Shown one piece after another: positions 1 through 12,200 of a stretch of DNA of 64,000 bases; within the stretch, counting starts at the first letter, position 1, and every line of letters starts with the position of its first letter. The notes beneath the pieces were generated by a model. It was not told the origin of the DNA. It made no database searches and saw only the letters and a program-made list of their open reading frames with translations. Source of the stretch: Gracilaria domingensis (lineage: Eukaryota; Rhodophyta; Florideophyceae; Gracilariales; Gracilariaceae); contig VCMS01000235.1 of the NCBI GenBank assembly GCA_022539475.1, positions 23,473-87,472 on the forward strand, written 5' to 3'. The translations under genes were made by a program, and so were the position numbers.

Positions 1-1
1 C

Positions 2-241
2 TTATTAAACAGCGAGGGCGAAGAAGTTTCTTCAAAAGGTGGCGAGGGAAAGACTTTCGCGGCTGAAAATGGGAAGCAAGTTGCAGTGGTTGAGGTACAA
101 AATGCAGAGGAGAGAGAGATTGCCTGGAGCCTCCTAGACATGCAACGCCTGCCAGAGAACGTTCTGAAGAGTCAACATGTGGGCTTGGTTGAGTCCGAAG
201 GTGACCAAAGTTTTTTGGATGACCACGATTGGGCGTGCTGA
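2..241 (+). CDS. 3' end of an unidentified protein-coding gene, cut by the window edge
   Basis: An open frame enters from the left edge and runs 79 codons to a TGA at 239-241. It contains no early stop and has coding-like composition: an acidic and serine-rich start, then a helical stretch containing EEREIAWSLLDMQRL, ending in DDHDWAC. No start lies in the window because the gene begins upstream. I do not recognise the family. An opposite-strand frame overlaps part of it but shows no family features. Confidence is moderate because only 79 residues are visible. Confidence 0.45.
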   Translation, partial: LLNSEGEEVSSKGGEGKTFAAENGKQVAVVEVQNAEEREIAWSLLDMQRLPENVLKSQHVGLVESEGDQSFLDDHDWAC

Positions 242-1131
242 GCATTGGTTCCCAACAAGGACGAAGTTCCACAATACCCTAGATCGGGCAAAAACGGCGG
301 TGAACACAGTGCCCTAGCAAAACCCATTGTCATTGAATCACCATGAGACGGTAAATGAAATTGACGACTGTCAATAAGATGCAAGTGCACTCATGGAAAT
401 ATCAGTGCGTCAGACCCTGGCTTACAACTCAATGAAGTTGGTCATGTTTCATTTACTACAGAACTACACCTCTTTGCACATCTAATATAAACTTTTTTAT
501 CTTTCCTTCAAAAAGTTTTGCCTGGGCCTGGTGAAAAGTCTGCTGCGTAGCTCGTTCACCTTAGAGTTTTAGAGCATTATACTTGGTGTGAAGTAGAAGG
601 TAAAGACGCGAAACAGATTTACAGAAGTCGATGTGCCAAAAGGCAGCAACTAGCCCTTCTTTTGGCGCCAAGGCTTCTCCGAAGGCAAACCCCTTCCCAT
701 TTCAACTCCCGCCAAGACCAGAGATTCCAACAATGGCGCGCGTTTTCCACAGACTGCAGACCAGATTAGATATCTCCGCTAGACTATAGCTTACGCAAGA
801 CCAACTGCAACTCGATTATCCATCCACTGTCCCATCAAATCGCGAGACCAGTCCCTCGTTCAACTCCAAAAGTCATTACGTCACTTGATTATGTCCAACG
901 ACGTCACCGCACTGCAACTAGCAGCGCAGGATACTGAAATGGGCCGTATCCCTCATTTAGAGCCGTGGCCCAGTAACACTGTCTGTCCAGCAGCAGAGCC
1001 TATCGCGCTTCGCAGTTGTGGTTGGATCATCTCCTAGAGAGTTCAGAACACGGAGAAGAAAATATTCATCACTGACCCACCTCCTGGACGCCCGGCAAAG
1101 GTTAGTTAAGATGAGGAAGTAACCATGGCTC
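242..1131. other. Intergenic DNA, nothing recognised
   Basis: About 890 bases with no frame I can tie to a protein family on either strand. Short minus-strand frames near 957-1166 show no motif. I see no clear repeat or RNA gene here. Confidence 0.5.
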
Positions 1132-2000
1132 GTGCTATTTATGAGTACGAATACACTTTCTATCACTCCTGCCTCCTTGCAGACGCGCTCAATGCTCTTA
1201 GCCCAGCCCCAGGCCTTCCATAACCTGAGTAAAAGGATTCGTGTAATGCCAAACCACTTTAAAGATCAATGCAGTACAGATAGTGGAACAGAAGAGAGCC
1301 AAAGCCGTAACAAAAACCTTGTAGAGCACATTGCACGTATGAGGGCGATGATGTGCCATTATCACATCAAGTCCAAGGATTAGGTGTTCAATGTAGATGA
1401 ATATGGACTATCCTTCACCAAGATGGTAGGGCGCTCGCTTCGCAATGCGGTAGGATCGGCAAAGTACAAGCTCATTCAGAGCAGTATCGCCACCAAAAGG
1501 TAATTTGGATCACGTAACAATAAATACTGTGGTAAATGCACCTGGGAAACCATTTAATCCCGTTATCGTCTATCCAGGAAAGAGGGCAATCTTTCCAAGA
1601 GTGAATGGAAAGTATGAAACCCTCGATGATCATTTGTCGCCATTCTATCTTCACCATCGTGACCCTGCTGAGATAAATACTGCCATATTCTTCAGCTGAG
1701 TCCGAGAATTTGTCCGTAGAACCGAAGAAATCTGACGCACTGGTACGAACATAATGCAGGATTGTGATGGGTATTAAGCTCAGAGTCAATACGAAACTCT
1801 GCCCCTGCTCAAAAGAAAACCGTATTTATCTTGTCGGAATTCCTGCGGACAACTCTGATGTCCTCCAGATCTCTCGATGTAGGTTTGTTCTCCATTTAAG
1901 TCTTTTCTCTAACCTGAAATGCATCAAATGTGTCATGTGTTCTCTGTTCTCTACATCTTCAATGATGCGATCGCATTACAAACATGTATGAACTCGCTTT
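1132..2000 (+). pseudogene. Decayed pogo/Tigger-type DDE transposase
   Basis: The plus strand carries scattered pieces of a DDE_1 superfamily transposase in successive frames. Near 1390-1500 lies an NVDEYGLSF-type box around the first catalytic aspartate. At 1505-1699 is a segment with NTVVNAPGKPFNPVIVYPGK and HHRDPAEINTAIF, which is typical of the strand between the first and second aspartates. At 1750-1880 are remains of the second-aspartate block and of the block usually reading 'LPxxTSDxLQ', seen here as IPADNSDVLQIS. Stops and frameshifts separate the pieces, so it cannot be functional. It differs in sequence from the pogo-like element at 23.6-26.5 kb and is therefore a second family. 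Confidence 0.65.
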
Positions 2001-2889
2001 CACCAGGAAGAATATCATGAATGGTTTCCTTGCCACTGGAGCTTTGATCAATGAAAAGAAATGTGCGGATTTGAAGCCATTGCGCAAAGCCGCTGAAGAG
2101 TGAAGATAAACCTACAGCTGTTGAGCAAATGAAGAGCTTCGATCAATCCGCTCTTTTCTTGGTGTCATCCGACAACGTCAAACAGAATTGGACGGTTAAA
2201 ATTGACACGTCTTGACAGCCGAGGTGATTTTGGAAGCTTTGAAAAAGGGAGACCTTCATCGCGAAAAGGGGCACTTATCAGGACAAAGTACGGTTTGATA
2301 AAGTGAAGTAACCAGCAAATTTGTTGAGGAGAGGGCGGCGGAGCTTCAAAATGTTTAAATCATAGGTCAGGAGAGAAAAATTCGCATAAATGCCCCCCAT
2401 TGCCCTCGTCGGTATCGTCATGCTGCTCGTACGATGAAAACTGGGATCCAGGTGACACACATTGGCGCTGAGAGACGTTCTCGGAGTTCCCAAATGTCAA
2501 AAACCGAAGAAAAAAGTTTTCGTTTACTTGTTTCCAGACAAGAACGTGTTCCATGAGTGTAAGCAAGAAAAGGAAGCGTTACGACAAATTCCACGCAAGA
2601 ATGTATTCAGGCGTGGGCAATTACGAAATCGTCGGTCTCCTCTTCATCTAAGCACTCGAACCCTGCTTCATGATCGGACGCACAAGTTCTATCTGTCGCA
2701 ATCGCTGCGCCGAAGAGTCCTTCAGAAAGCTCTCCAAACTAGACAGTGGAGGGCTACAGAGATACAAGATAATATCCAAGTTCTTTATATGTTGCTTCAA
2801 AGATTCGGCGTTCAAGGAATCTCATAACGCGCCCAATACTTTGTGTCAAGCATCATTTGTAATCGCCTCCTGATAACTACTTTCGACGC

Positions 2890-3785
2890 ATGTATCGAGT
2901 TCAGAACATCAATTTCAAACACTTTGTGAGCTTCTGCGAGGAAGATTACAGCGCACACAAAGGCATATTTCCTTCTTCGAACGTGCACTTTAGGTCGAAG
3001 TCATGCTTTTTTATGACCCTTCGACTATTAGCCCGGGCTAGATGTCTGGACCTGAGCTGGCCATACGGGGTTGGATTTTCTAGTGTGTATGCTGTCTATG
3101 GAGAAACCTTGTTAGAGTTCGATGAGTGTCTACCACCAATTTGACTTCTAAAAACAGAAAGCGAATGCGTGCAAAACGCAAACATTTCCTGTCCATTGCG
3201 TTACACACCACTGCCTGGGGTAGTGGCCGCACTAGACGTTCTTGCTATCGCAATTCGAGGACTAAGATCAGACGAAGTCTCTGATGCTCGTAAGCACTTC
3301 AATCGAAAAGGCTTTTTGCGATCTGTATGCCAGCAGCGGTATGTGCCGATTATCGATTCTGTTTTGTATCTGCACGAAATTCATGAGGGGCGGACGATTC
3401 AACTGCTTTTGGAGCTACAAAACTATGTAAGCTGCTCACTGGTTCTATTTTACCATCATGGGCAGCAGTTGTCGCTGACGATACCTCCTCGAACGAAAAG
3501 GCTATACTGAGACCCTACCATGGATAATCGCTCACACGGCGCGAAGATTCTTTCAATACTTACTTATCTTTGTGTCGAACAGTTGTTGCGCAGGCATTCG
3601 GTAAGCTCGTGTGTCGCTTTGGCATTTTCTGGTCTGCGTTGCGCTATGCAATTATTGAGAAGTGCGAGTCTTCACTGTTTGAGATGGTCCCATTGCATGA
3701 GAAAATTCACGTGACTGGGGACCCTTATGTTCACTTTCGAGGTGTTTTAGCATATGGAAAAAGAAAGTATGAGGCGGCGTGTTAG
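2890..3785 (+). pseudogene. Decayed PIF/Harbinger nuclease
   Basis: The 3169-3510 frame reads GVVAALDVLAIAIRGLRSDE, then KHFNRKGFLRSVCQ, matching the conserved 'GxIDGTHIxI..P' and 'YxNRKGxxSxNxQ' blocks of the Harbinger DDE_4 nuclease. At 3570-3710 another frame gives VVAQAFGKLVCRFGIFWSALR, matching the 'VERAFGxLKxRFxIL' block near the C-terminus. The order and spacing are right for one nuclease, but the frame changes at least twice and the second catalytic segment is damaged. The frames at 2462-2830 may be its upstream part; I cannot support that. It is a non-functional relic. Confidence 0.6.
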
Positions 3786-4168
3786 GATTTCGTTAATTCT
3801 GGTTATGTTTTTATTTGAATTTGTTATATTGCTATGCTTTTATTTATTTATTTAATGTTTTGATGCTTTCTTTTGAATTACCTGTGATATAGCGATCCGA
3901 TTTGATACCCTAATGATCCCCAGAGTCTTTGTTTGACATTAGTTGTCACAACGTTACCAATACAAGTCACATGTGATGTCTGCCTCGTCTGTTGATGTCA
4001 TCACTGAATTCATATTTTCGGTGCCTTGCTGGAAATTCTACAGCTAGACACGTTGTAGGAGCTTCTAGAAGCTTCTCGAAGACTCCACTGTCGATTTCTA
4101 CGCACAGTTTCTAAACTACTTCCGACGCAAGTGCAAGTATTCATGGACATATTAGTTTGAGGGATATT
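3786..4168. other. AT-rich intergenic DNA
   Basis: AT-rich sequence after the Harbinger relic with runs of TTTATTTATTTA near 3836-3855. No gene or RNA signal is visible. Confidence 0.5.
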
Positions 4169-5100
4169 CTAGAAATCTGCAGTAGCGACCTTACCTTCGA
4201 AGGTCCGATTCTCTATGTGAGCCCTGGTCGACTGCCCGGCTTCCCCTCGGCAGTCACCATCGTTCACGTTCTCAACAATCGTTAAAAATCGGACCCAGTG
4301 TTCTAACAGGGCAAAGTCGTAATCGCGAATCATCAATTCTCCACGATGGGATGGCTGATCAACTTCAGGCAGTTGGCTTAGTTCGCCGTAGAATTCTGCA
4401 TGGATAAAGATTCCTTGAAGTGAGACAAGGTGTGCCACTTCCACGTATTCGCTCCCCTTCTGAACGTCTTTGCGTTCCACCGCCCACAATAGCTAACCAT
4501 CCACCGATCTTCGCTTCTTCCCCATCGCCAACCTCGTGAAAAACGATACTTCTGAACTCCCTTGAACGCTTCATCGTGGTCGAAAGACGCCTCCTCAATG
4601 GAAATTCAAGACGACGCCAGCGACAGTGAGAAGTATAGCGGTAATAAAATGCACCGACGTGGTTTCAGAACGGGGCTGCCGGTGCGAGAGAAACTGTGGC
4701 GCGGCCACAAAGGCGCAGGCGGAGAAGGAAATGAGAGCGACCGTGGTTGGCAATCTAAAGAGAGTGGCAGGCGTACTCGGATAGGGGCTCCAGCAGCACA
4801 GCAGCCATCTGGCACGGCTTTGACTCGACGTTGGTCACTGGTGCACCGATGAAAGCGCACTGACGCGGCATGTTGGACAGTATTGATCTCTTCTTGCGCA
4901 GCTTCTCCTCGGCGCGGAACGTTTATCACAGTTCGGTGAGCTGGCGGCCTATTACCTGAATGTAGATGCTGATGAAATTCTTCTTCTCCTTGATAATGGC
5001 GTCGCATTGTCGACAGGTAGGCTTGACATAGCCTTGCGCCGCATCGAACTTGTACGTACACAAATCCAGGTGAAGCATTCTCACTCCCGCTTCTCAACCG
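4169..5100 (-). other. Possible broken minus-strand coding region, unidentified
   Basis: Minus-strand frames here have protein-like composition but switch frame. One near 4990-5060 reads KPTCRQCDAIIKEKKNF, with a CxxC pair. One at 4169-4489 is a 106-residue acidic segment containing YVEVAHLVSLQGIFIHAEFY. I cannot connect them into one gene or name a family. The region could be a decayed gene or another transposon fragment. Confidence 0.2.
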
Positions 5101-6199
5101 ATTTCATTTCTGTCGGTGCCGCCTTCGGTTTTGAATTATGCCGACCCAACCGCAAGCGATGCGTTTTTCGGCGGCGACCGCACGGCCTCATCGCGTCGCT
5201 TGCGGCTGTCAAACCGAGCGCATGCTGCGCTACCACCACCGGCCTCCAGCTGCATATTCCGATCGCCCTCGTTAAATCGTTCAAGTTGCGCCTACTACTT
5301 CTCTCTCCGCATCTCACCATAGAGTTTTCTGCTCATGTCACCCATAATTGCTCCCCGCTCGCATTCACAGCAATGGCTGCGCCCACCACTGCCCCCGATG
5401 TCGCGAACGCTGCATCTGCATCGTGCAGACGCTGAATGGTGAGGGAAAGAATCACATCCTCGCACTAAAACCCGGGAAATTAAATACTTCAATCATACAA
5501 GCGATGAGCGAGGTCGCTATGTAACACTGTCAAAGGAGCGCGGAAGCGTGCTACGAGTTGCATCCTTTTCCTTCTCGTCTCTCGCCTTCCCCAATAAAGA
5601 CTTTTCTTTCTCAATAACGCTCATCGTCTCATTATTCCAACGCATGTAGCGCTTTGTACACCATCTTGTCCCGCTCTGCTCCCTCCAACTCTTTCGCGAC
5701 AAGTCTATTTTGCGGTTGTAGAGCGGAAAAATATATTCAATTACTTTTGAGTGCTCCGCAGATGCACTTCTTCTTGTTTCACGCATGCGCTCATGAATCA
5801 CAGTCACCGTAGAGAGCTGCCTCCACGAACCTTCTCAGATACCCTCTTCTCTCTGTCCCTTCACACTTAGAGCTCGTGTTGCCAGAGTTGCCAATACTGA
5901 GTGGTGCTGTAAAACGCAGTCGGAGTACACGATATATGTCTCACCGGCTGCTTAATAAACAAATCTTTCTGGATCTCCCTGTCCGGAACTCTCAAATTTA
6001 GATCAGCATGTACCATAAAAGATTCTAACCTCCCCAAACTTTCTCTTTAGCACACCACTGTCTCGATAATGCCACCGTATTGAAGGATGGATTGATTCAA
6101 TATCATTTAAAGTCACTGCTCCACAATAGGATCTAATTGCTTACGTTTTAAACCCAACGTCATTGAATAGAGGCGCAATGTTTTCGTTCCAAAGATTCA
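5101..6199. other. Intergenic DNA, no supported gene
   Basis: Overlapping open frames occur on both strands between 5081 and 5490 because of local GC richness. None shows a family motif. Nothing else is visible up to 6199. Confidence 0.4.
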
Positions 6200-7008
6200 C
6201 TATTCCGCATCTAGTACTTCTCTCGATATAGTTCGCCTGAGCTTTTGAGTGGTCGATGTCATTCGTGTATCACCGAGCATGTGCAGAAGGCGACAGTACT
6301 CATTGGCTTCGGAGGCCGGCCGCCTCCCTTCAATTAGATGTTCATTGCTGCATCGGGTCTCCGGTTGACCAACGTCTACTTCTCCATATCTAAAAAAGGG
6401 CTCATCGCCACTTACTCCATGGACAAGCTCCATCGGTGCAGCAGTCCTGCTTATTCGCACAGTAGTCGAATCATGTTCACTAATCTATAGTATTTTGGAC
6501 TACTGCCGTCGTAAGAACCATCCACCAGATTACAGCGAGTGGCCAGACCTACATGCCTCTGCACCATTTTCGTACCAAAAGCAACACGCTTGGTTGAGAG
6601 CTTCGAATTTTGTGCTCCGATTGCATCGAGCTCTTTTAACCCCTGCTTGAAATTAGCCTTTTGAAACCCCAGGAGAACATTTGGGTGGTGTATGTACGCT
6701 TCATGTCTCATATGGGGGTTCATGTGCCTACTCTGTGACATGTTTGGCACTATGTCGTACATAAGTCGTATCTGCGTCGCATATGTGCCGTATAAGTGAC
6801 TGGTGCATGACGGATAATGGCAGATGTAACGGAATAAAAAAACGTAATTTTTTGAGATTGGCACTGTGCCTGTTGTGTGCGAATACCATCCATTAACCAA
6901 CCATGCGCACGCCATAGATACGATACACATACGGCATATATCAGTTTTTCGCTCATAACAGCCACGTAGTAGAAACGTGAACCCTTTTGTGACGCACAGA
7001 TAGTCCAT
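6200..7008 (-). other. Two abutting minus-strand frames of unknown origin
   Basis: A 185-codon frame (6451-7008) is followed in another frame by an 86-codon piece (6200-6460) containing SEANEYCRLLHMLGDTRM and a basic end. The two overlap by 10 bases, as a frameshifted single gene would. I do not recognise the family. The setting among transposon relics suggests element-derived coding sequence, but that is inference only. Confidence 0.2.
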
Positions 7009-7019
7009 ATACCACCCAA

Positions 7020-9242
7020 ATGATTACCAGGGAACTTGTAGGTTCTCCGGAGAGCAATGGCTTGTTCCAGAGTGTTTGGAGCTATATCAGAGCGATTCGA
7101 TGGGGTTACACTAATGGTTGTGTGCTTTGCAACGTAGGGCTCGGTTGATGGCTGTGCTGCGCACTAAAAGCCGCATTCATCTCGACCTGAGATGTGCTCA
7201 TACTGCTCGGTACTGAAATTCGAATTTCTGCGCAGCTGGAAGAAGACGAATGATTTCAGATTCAGGGAGAATGCTTGGGTTTTGTTGTTGTTTGTCTTCG
7301 TCTGGGGAAAATTGGAAACTACAGACGGAAACGAAAAAATTTCGTTTGTTCAACAGCATGACAACAACAAATTAAGAAAGGAATGGTTTTCGGGTGGTTT
7401 TGCTTTACTTTACGGCAATCTCATCAACTCATGGAACGCCCTTTTGGTTGAAATTGTGCTTCTGGGGCACCTGCAAGTCTTGATGATGTGATGCATGTCT
7501 GCTTCTGATTGGCTTATTATATGTGTCCCTTTGTTTAACATTTCGATGTCGGCAAATGAACGCCAAAAGTGGGATAAAGACGTGCTTCGTTTGTTCTTCT
7601 TTTTGTCTACGACATTTCTAGAAGACAATAATGTTTGTCTTCTCTTTCACCTGAGCGATTTACGAAGCTTCTAGCTGGTTGTGAAGCTGGGAAAACTGTC
7701 ATTTACTAGAACGTAATAAAAAAGCGTCTTCTTGTTTCGCCTTTGTCCTTACGTAACGTTCTGTAGACACACAGAGCTATTTATGGGCGAAGTTTATTTT
7801 TAAATCTAAGGACGCATATAGCGGCTACCAGGAGTACCTGAGTTTGATGAAAAAGTGTCCCACATTAACCCTCTTTAGAAAGGGAAACTTAGTCTAGTTT
7901 TGAAATAAGAGACGGTTTGCGCCAACGCGATGTTTAATTAAAATACGGCAAAAAGTTAACATTTGGGCTTATTTCAAACCAAGGAAGGAAAAAACAGTGC
8001 GCCTCACACCAGGCGGCCTAAATTCTTGGCTTATACAAACTACTACAATATTGCGCACACTGTCACCACAAACACACTGCTTGTGCGCCGCACAGGCACT
8101 GCATTAGTAGTGAATTAAAAGCGTCTAGCTTGGCTCTATAATGCTAACCGGTTAGTAAACTTCTTCTGGCTGCCCACCGGAATAAGCAATTGAGCAACAA
8201 AACCGCCGCCTCTTACGGCAGTTTTGCCCTGCAAGAAGTTTTTGGAAAAAGAGGAGTGCTATTTGAGGTTGATTGGCACTCATGGATGACACCTGGATGC
8301 CAGATGGACTTCATTTGGCACGCGCGCCATGTCCGTTTGCAGCTCAATTTCGAGGTGTCTAAATGGAGGACATGCGCTATGCCGATGGAGGGCATTGTGA
8401 GTGCAAGCGATACATTTCGCACTCCATCTGCGCCCAAATTGCTCGTGTGTTGCACTGTGCGTTGTCAGGTTGCACTCCAAGCGCACTCTGAATAATGAAA
8501 TAAACTATTAAAAAATTGATTTGCCGTTGCATGGGTGTCCAAATGGAACGCGAATGGAGTACGCAGGGAGTGCACCTGAAGGTTTATCAGAGCGAAATTT
8601 GCACTCCAAATACCCTCGAAAAAATGAAAAGTTTCTTGTAGGAGCAAACTTATTGCTTTTTGGCTATTGAGTTACTGCTAACAACAATAGATTGTCTACA
8701 AATTCACAGTTCGTTAATGGCAGCCAATAAAATCGGCCCGGCGCGTTGCGCCTTCATTTTTGCAAGCGATCTGTGCTGGGTGCAATTAGCCGTTTAGTAG
8801 CCGCAATTTTCATGCGATTGGCGAAGCGCATTGCCAATCGCTGTGGTGCTTTGCGCATATAAGACAGCCACCCGACTTTATATAAGTGCATAAACAAAAA
8901 ATAGTTATGCGTACCGCACGCACAGTGTTTTCCTTGTAGCACAAACCAGTCGATTCTGTATGAAAGAAGGGCTTTCACACAGAAATGACACAAGAAAAAC
9001 ATGCAATATCATCCCGTCCTTTGCCGCACGTGTACAAGTTATAAGGTTCGACCTTATTTCAAAATGGAGAAACCCTCTGGAAACTATGAATGGAGTGCCC
9101 TGATAACAGCGTCAACGACAACGCGTCGTCAACGCTTGTTAAGACAGGGCCTCAGACTCCTGATTTTCTTGTCGTCGTCGTCGCATGTCTAAGTACTGTT
9201 GTTCACTGTAAGTGCTGTCTGACATTGCGAAAATGTGATGCA
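7020..9242. other. Long non-genic stretch with a GCACTC cluster
   Basis: No coding sequence I can support. The stretch contains eight GCACTC/GAGTGC hexamers between 8254 and 8606 and a perfect 9-bp inverted repeat GCGATTGGC/GCCAATCGC at 8814-8822 and 8833-8841. The right part, up to 9265, is probably the 3' LTR of the copia element that follows, since that LTR begins (minus strand) at 9265. A GTCGTC microsatellite lies near 9166-9183. Confidence 0.4.
8254..8606. repeat. Cluster of eight GCACTC/GAGTGC hexamers
   Basis: Exact copies occur at 8254, 8276, 8399, 8419, 8472, 8483, 8568 and 8601, in both orientations. Chance would give about 0.2 in 353 bases. The flanks carry loosely matching inverted ends (CAAGAA(G/A)(T/C)TTTT at 8232 and 8638), so this may be the inside of a small non-autonomous element. 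No target duplication was seen. Confidence 0.4.
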
Positions 9243-12200
9243 TCAAGATGTGGTGGTGTTTGACAGCCCCCGGTTGATGCATCTCATTTTCGTACGGGAT
9301 TTGAAGTGACTTGCAGTTCTGTAAGGAGCGTTTCGTATCGGTGTAACGGAAGGGGTTTGGTGAAGATATCTGCAGTCATATGTGCAGAAGGGAGTCGGTT
9401 GAGTCGAGTTACGTTGCTTTCCGACGTGATGTTCGAGAAAGCGATGCCTTATGTCTATATATTTCCGGCGTTTGGTGGGTGCATGGCTTTCGGCGATAAG
9501 AATAGTCGAGCGATTGTCAATGTTGTGCGAGACCGGGCTCGACGAGTCGGGTTGGGTATCGCGTAGAAGCTTGTGAAGCCACGCCGTGTGTCGCGTAGCG
9601 TCAGTCTCCGCTACGTATTCGGCCTCTGTTGTCGACAATGCGACGATGTTTTGTCGGCCTGAGCTCCATGAGACTGGAGTGGAATGTACTAGGTGTGGTT
9701 TCCGTTATGGACTTCCGTTTTTTTTCGTTTGCAAAATCCGCATCGGTGAAGACAGTGAGAGGTGCTGTTTTTCTATGTGGCGATTGTTTGCGATACAAGA
9801 GGCCTTGGGTGCCCGTGCCCTTCCGGTAGCGTAGCAGGGACTTGAGTGCTTGTTGTTGATGGTGATGTGGTTTGGACATGTACTGTGCGAGACGATTGTG
9901 GCATATGCGAAGTCTGGCCTTGTAATATCAATGATGTAGCGTATTTCACCTAATGTCTGGCGGTATCGTTTGGCTTCGGCAAAGAGTAAACAGTTTCGTG
10001 TCAGGCTGTAGATCCAGAGATTTTTGATTATTGTATAGGGTGCAGTTCGGATTGCAGTCTGTGATCTGTGTTTGATGCAGGAGGGCATCAATGGTATCTG
10101 GTTGGGAAATGTGAGTGCCTTCTTCTGTTTCGGTGATTTCCCAGTTGAGAAATCAGGTCGTGGTTCCAAGTCGTTTTACTTTGTACTTCGTGAGGAGGTT
10201 TCGGTATAATTCGTCAATAGGGGATTGCTGTGATGCCAACACTAAATATTCATCGATGGTGGTACTGATGAGTACGTACTGATCTTGCTTAACTAGTGTG
10301 AAGAGGCTCGGATCTCGTTCGGATTGTGTGAATCCAATGGATTTGAGAAATTTTTGAACACCGAAGTTATAGAAGTTCACTGCTGGAGATGATCCATAGA
10401 GGTTGCCTACGAGTTGAACATAGGTGCTGAGGTGTCGATAGCTTCCATCACAATTTGGCATCTAGCGTAAGTATATTGGTTTATCATGGATGTACTTCTC
10501 ATTTAAATACGCGGACTTTATGTCGAAGTGTTCAATGGGTAGATTGTATTTGGCATGTAATGCAAGTAGCATTCGTTGCGTTGAGCGTTCGGCGGTGTAC
10601 GTGGTGGTATGGCGGGGTCATAATAGAGTCCGAGCTTCATGGTATCGCTGCATAGGTTCCATCGTGCCTCGCATTGGGTGATACTGCCTTCACCTGATCT
10701 TTTATATCGATACAGCATCATGAGCGATACTACTTGTTGTGTCGGAGGTTTGAATGTGGGGGGTAACCATTTGGTGTTGTCATGGACAGCTAAATTGTAA
10801 AGTTTGGCATCTTGCGCTGTTTTCCATTGGTGGGAATCGGGTTATTGGCGTGTCTGTGCTAGTGTGCTGGGAGATGAGATGTTGATGTCAATCTGGGGGG
10901 ATACAGGTTGTGTGGTCGATGCTCTTGTTTTAAATGCATTAGGGTGAGTTGCTGCCAGATCAGTATGCATTTAATACAGGTGAAAGTCCTCAGATCTTAT
11001 TTTTTGGTAGGCGTCTGTCCGTAGGTTGAGAATAACGATGTGAATTAATAGGATAGCGTACATATATCTGGCGAGATCTGCGCTTGATTCAAGTTTGGTT
11101 TTGGGCTCGTATATTGGGATGCTCCCAAGCTGTCCAAAGGTGTAGATGCGTTTAATTTGCAGTAATGTTTTGTACCAAAGATGGCATGGTGTGGATTGGG
11201 CGGTGTTGTGGTACAGTAAGTTGTACTTGAAGATGGTGTCCCTCGCGGCATCTTCCCAATATGAGTCGTCGAGTTGCACTGCGTGCAGGGATGATCTGAC
11301 AGAGTTGATTACGGTTCGATTAAGTCTTTCTGCAATGCTGTTCTCCTGTGGTAGTTGTGGTGTACGCGGGTGATGTCGGAGCTTGTATGTGTCGCAGATT
11401 TGTTGCGTTTTGTGTGACGTATAATCCTTTGCGTTGTCGGTGCGTATTTCTGTCAGTGGTTAGTGTAGTGTGTTTTTGATGTGATGTAGTGTGTTGTGAA
11501 TATGTGTGTGAATGTCTTTCCTGTTTTTTACAAAATGGGCCATAACGAATTTGCTCCTTGTGTATACCAGTAGTAGCATGTGATTGTTGCCATGTGGGGA
11601 TGTGGGTTTTATAGGTCCACATGTGTCAAAGCTTACGTAAGCTCCTACTTGGTACTGGTGTTGTTTCCGTTTGTATGGGGAGGGATGTGTTTATCTGTGT
11701 GAGTGGGAGCTGCAAGTGAGTGTGACATCACTTAGCAGGGTGGTAGGCATAAGTGGGATAAGTCTCTGCTTGGCAGTAAGTGCTAGTGTGTGCGAGTGGG
11801 CATGGCTGAGACGTAAGTGCCAGTTTAGTACTTGCAGCTGTTTGTTGGAGCGCCTGGCGGTTTTTATGCTGTTCGTGAGTTTGAGGAGGTCTGCTGTGGT
11901 GATCTGTGTGCTTCTGCGTGAGGAGACTGGTGGAGGAAGCGGCCTTGCACGCTGTGCAGACGTGGGTGCCTTTAGCTTTTTCTGCGGCTTGGGATGGTTT
12001 GGCTTCTTTTTTTGCGTGTGGGTATGTTGGGGTAATGGGATGAAGCGGGCGGTTGTGGTGAGTGGAGCTGATGTTGGGTGTAGGCGTAGAGGATGATGGT
12101 CGTAGCTCCATGGTGCCTTGGCTATAATTGTTGGTGGAGTATCTCGCGTGTTTATAATGTAGCCGTTATTGGCTGCAAAAGTGACTAGTCCGTAACGAGA

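Noticed and set aside
5007-5435. 142-codon plus-strand frame
   Set aside because: Competing frames on both strands and no recognisable domain; not enough to call a gene.
8190-8495. 101-codon frame over the GCACTC cluster
   Set aside because: Frames are open on both strands and neither has family features; the repeats explain the sequence better.
8232-8638. MITE with CAAGAA...TTCTTG ends
   Set aside because: Ends match only loosely and there is no target duplication, so I report only the hexamer cluster.
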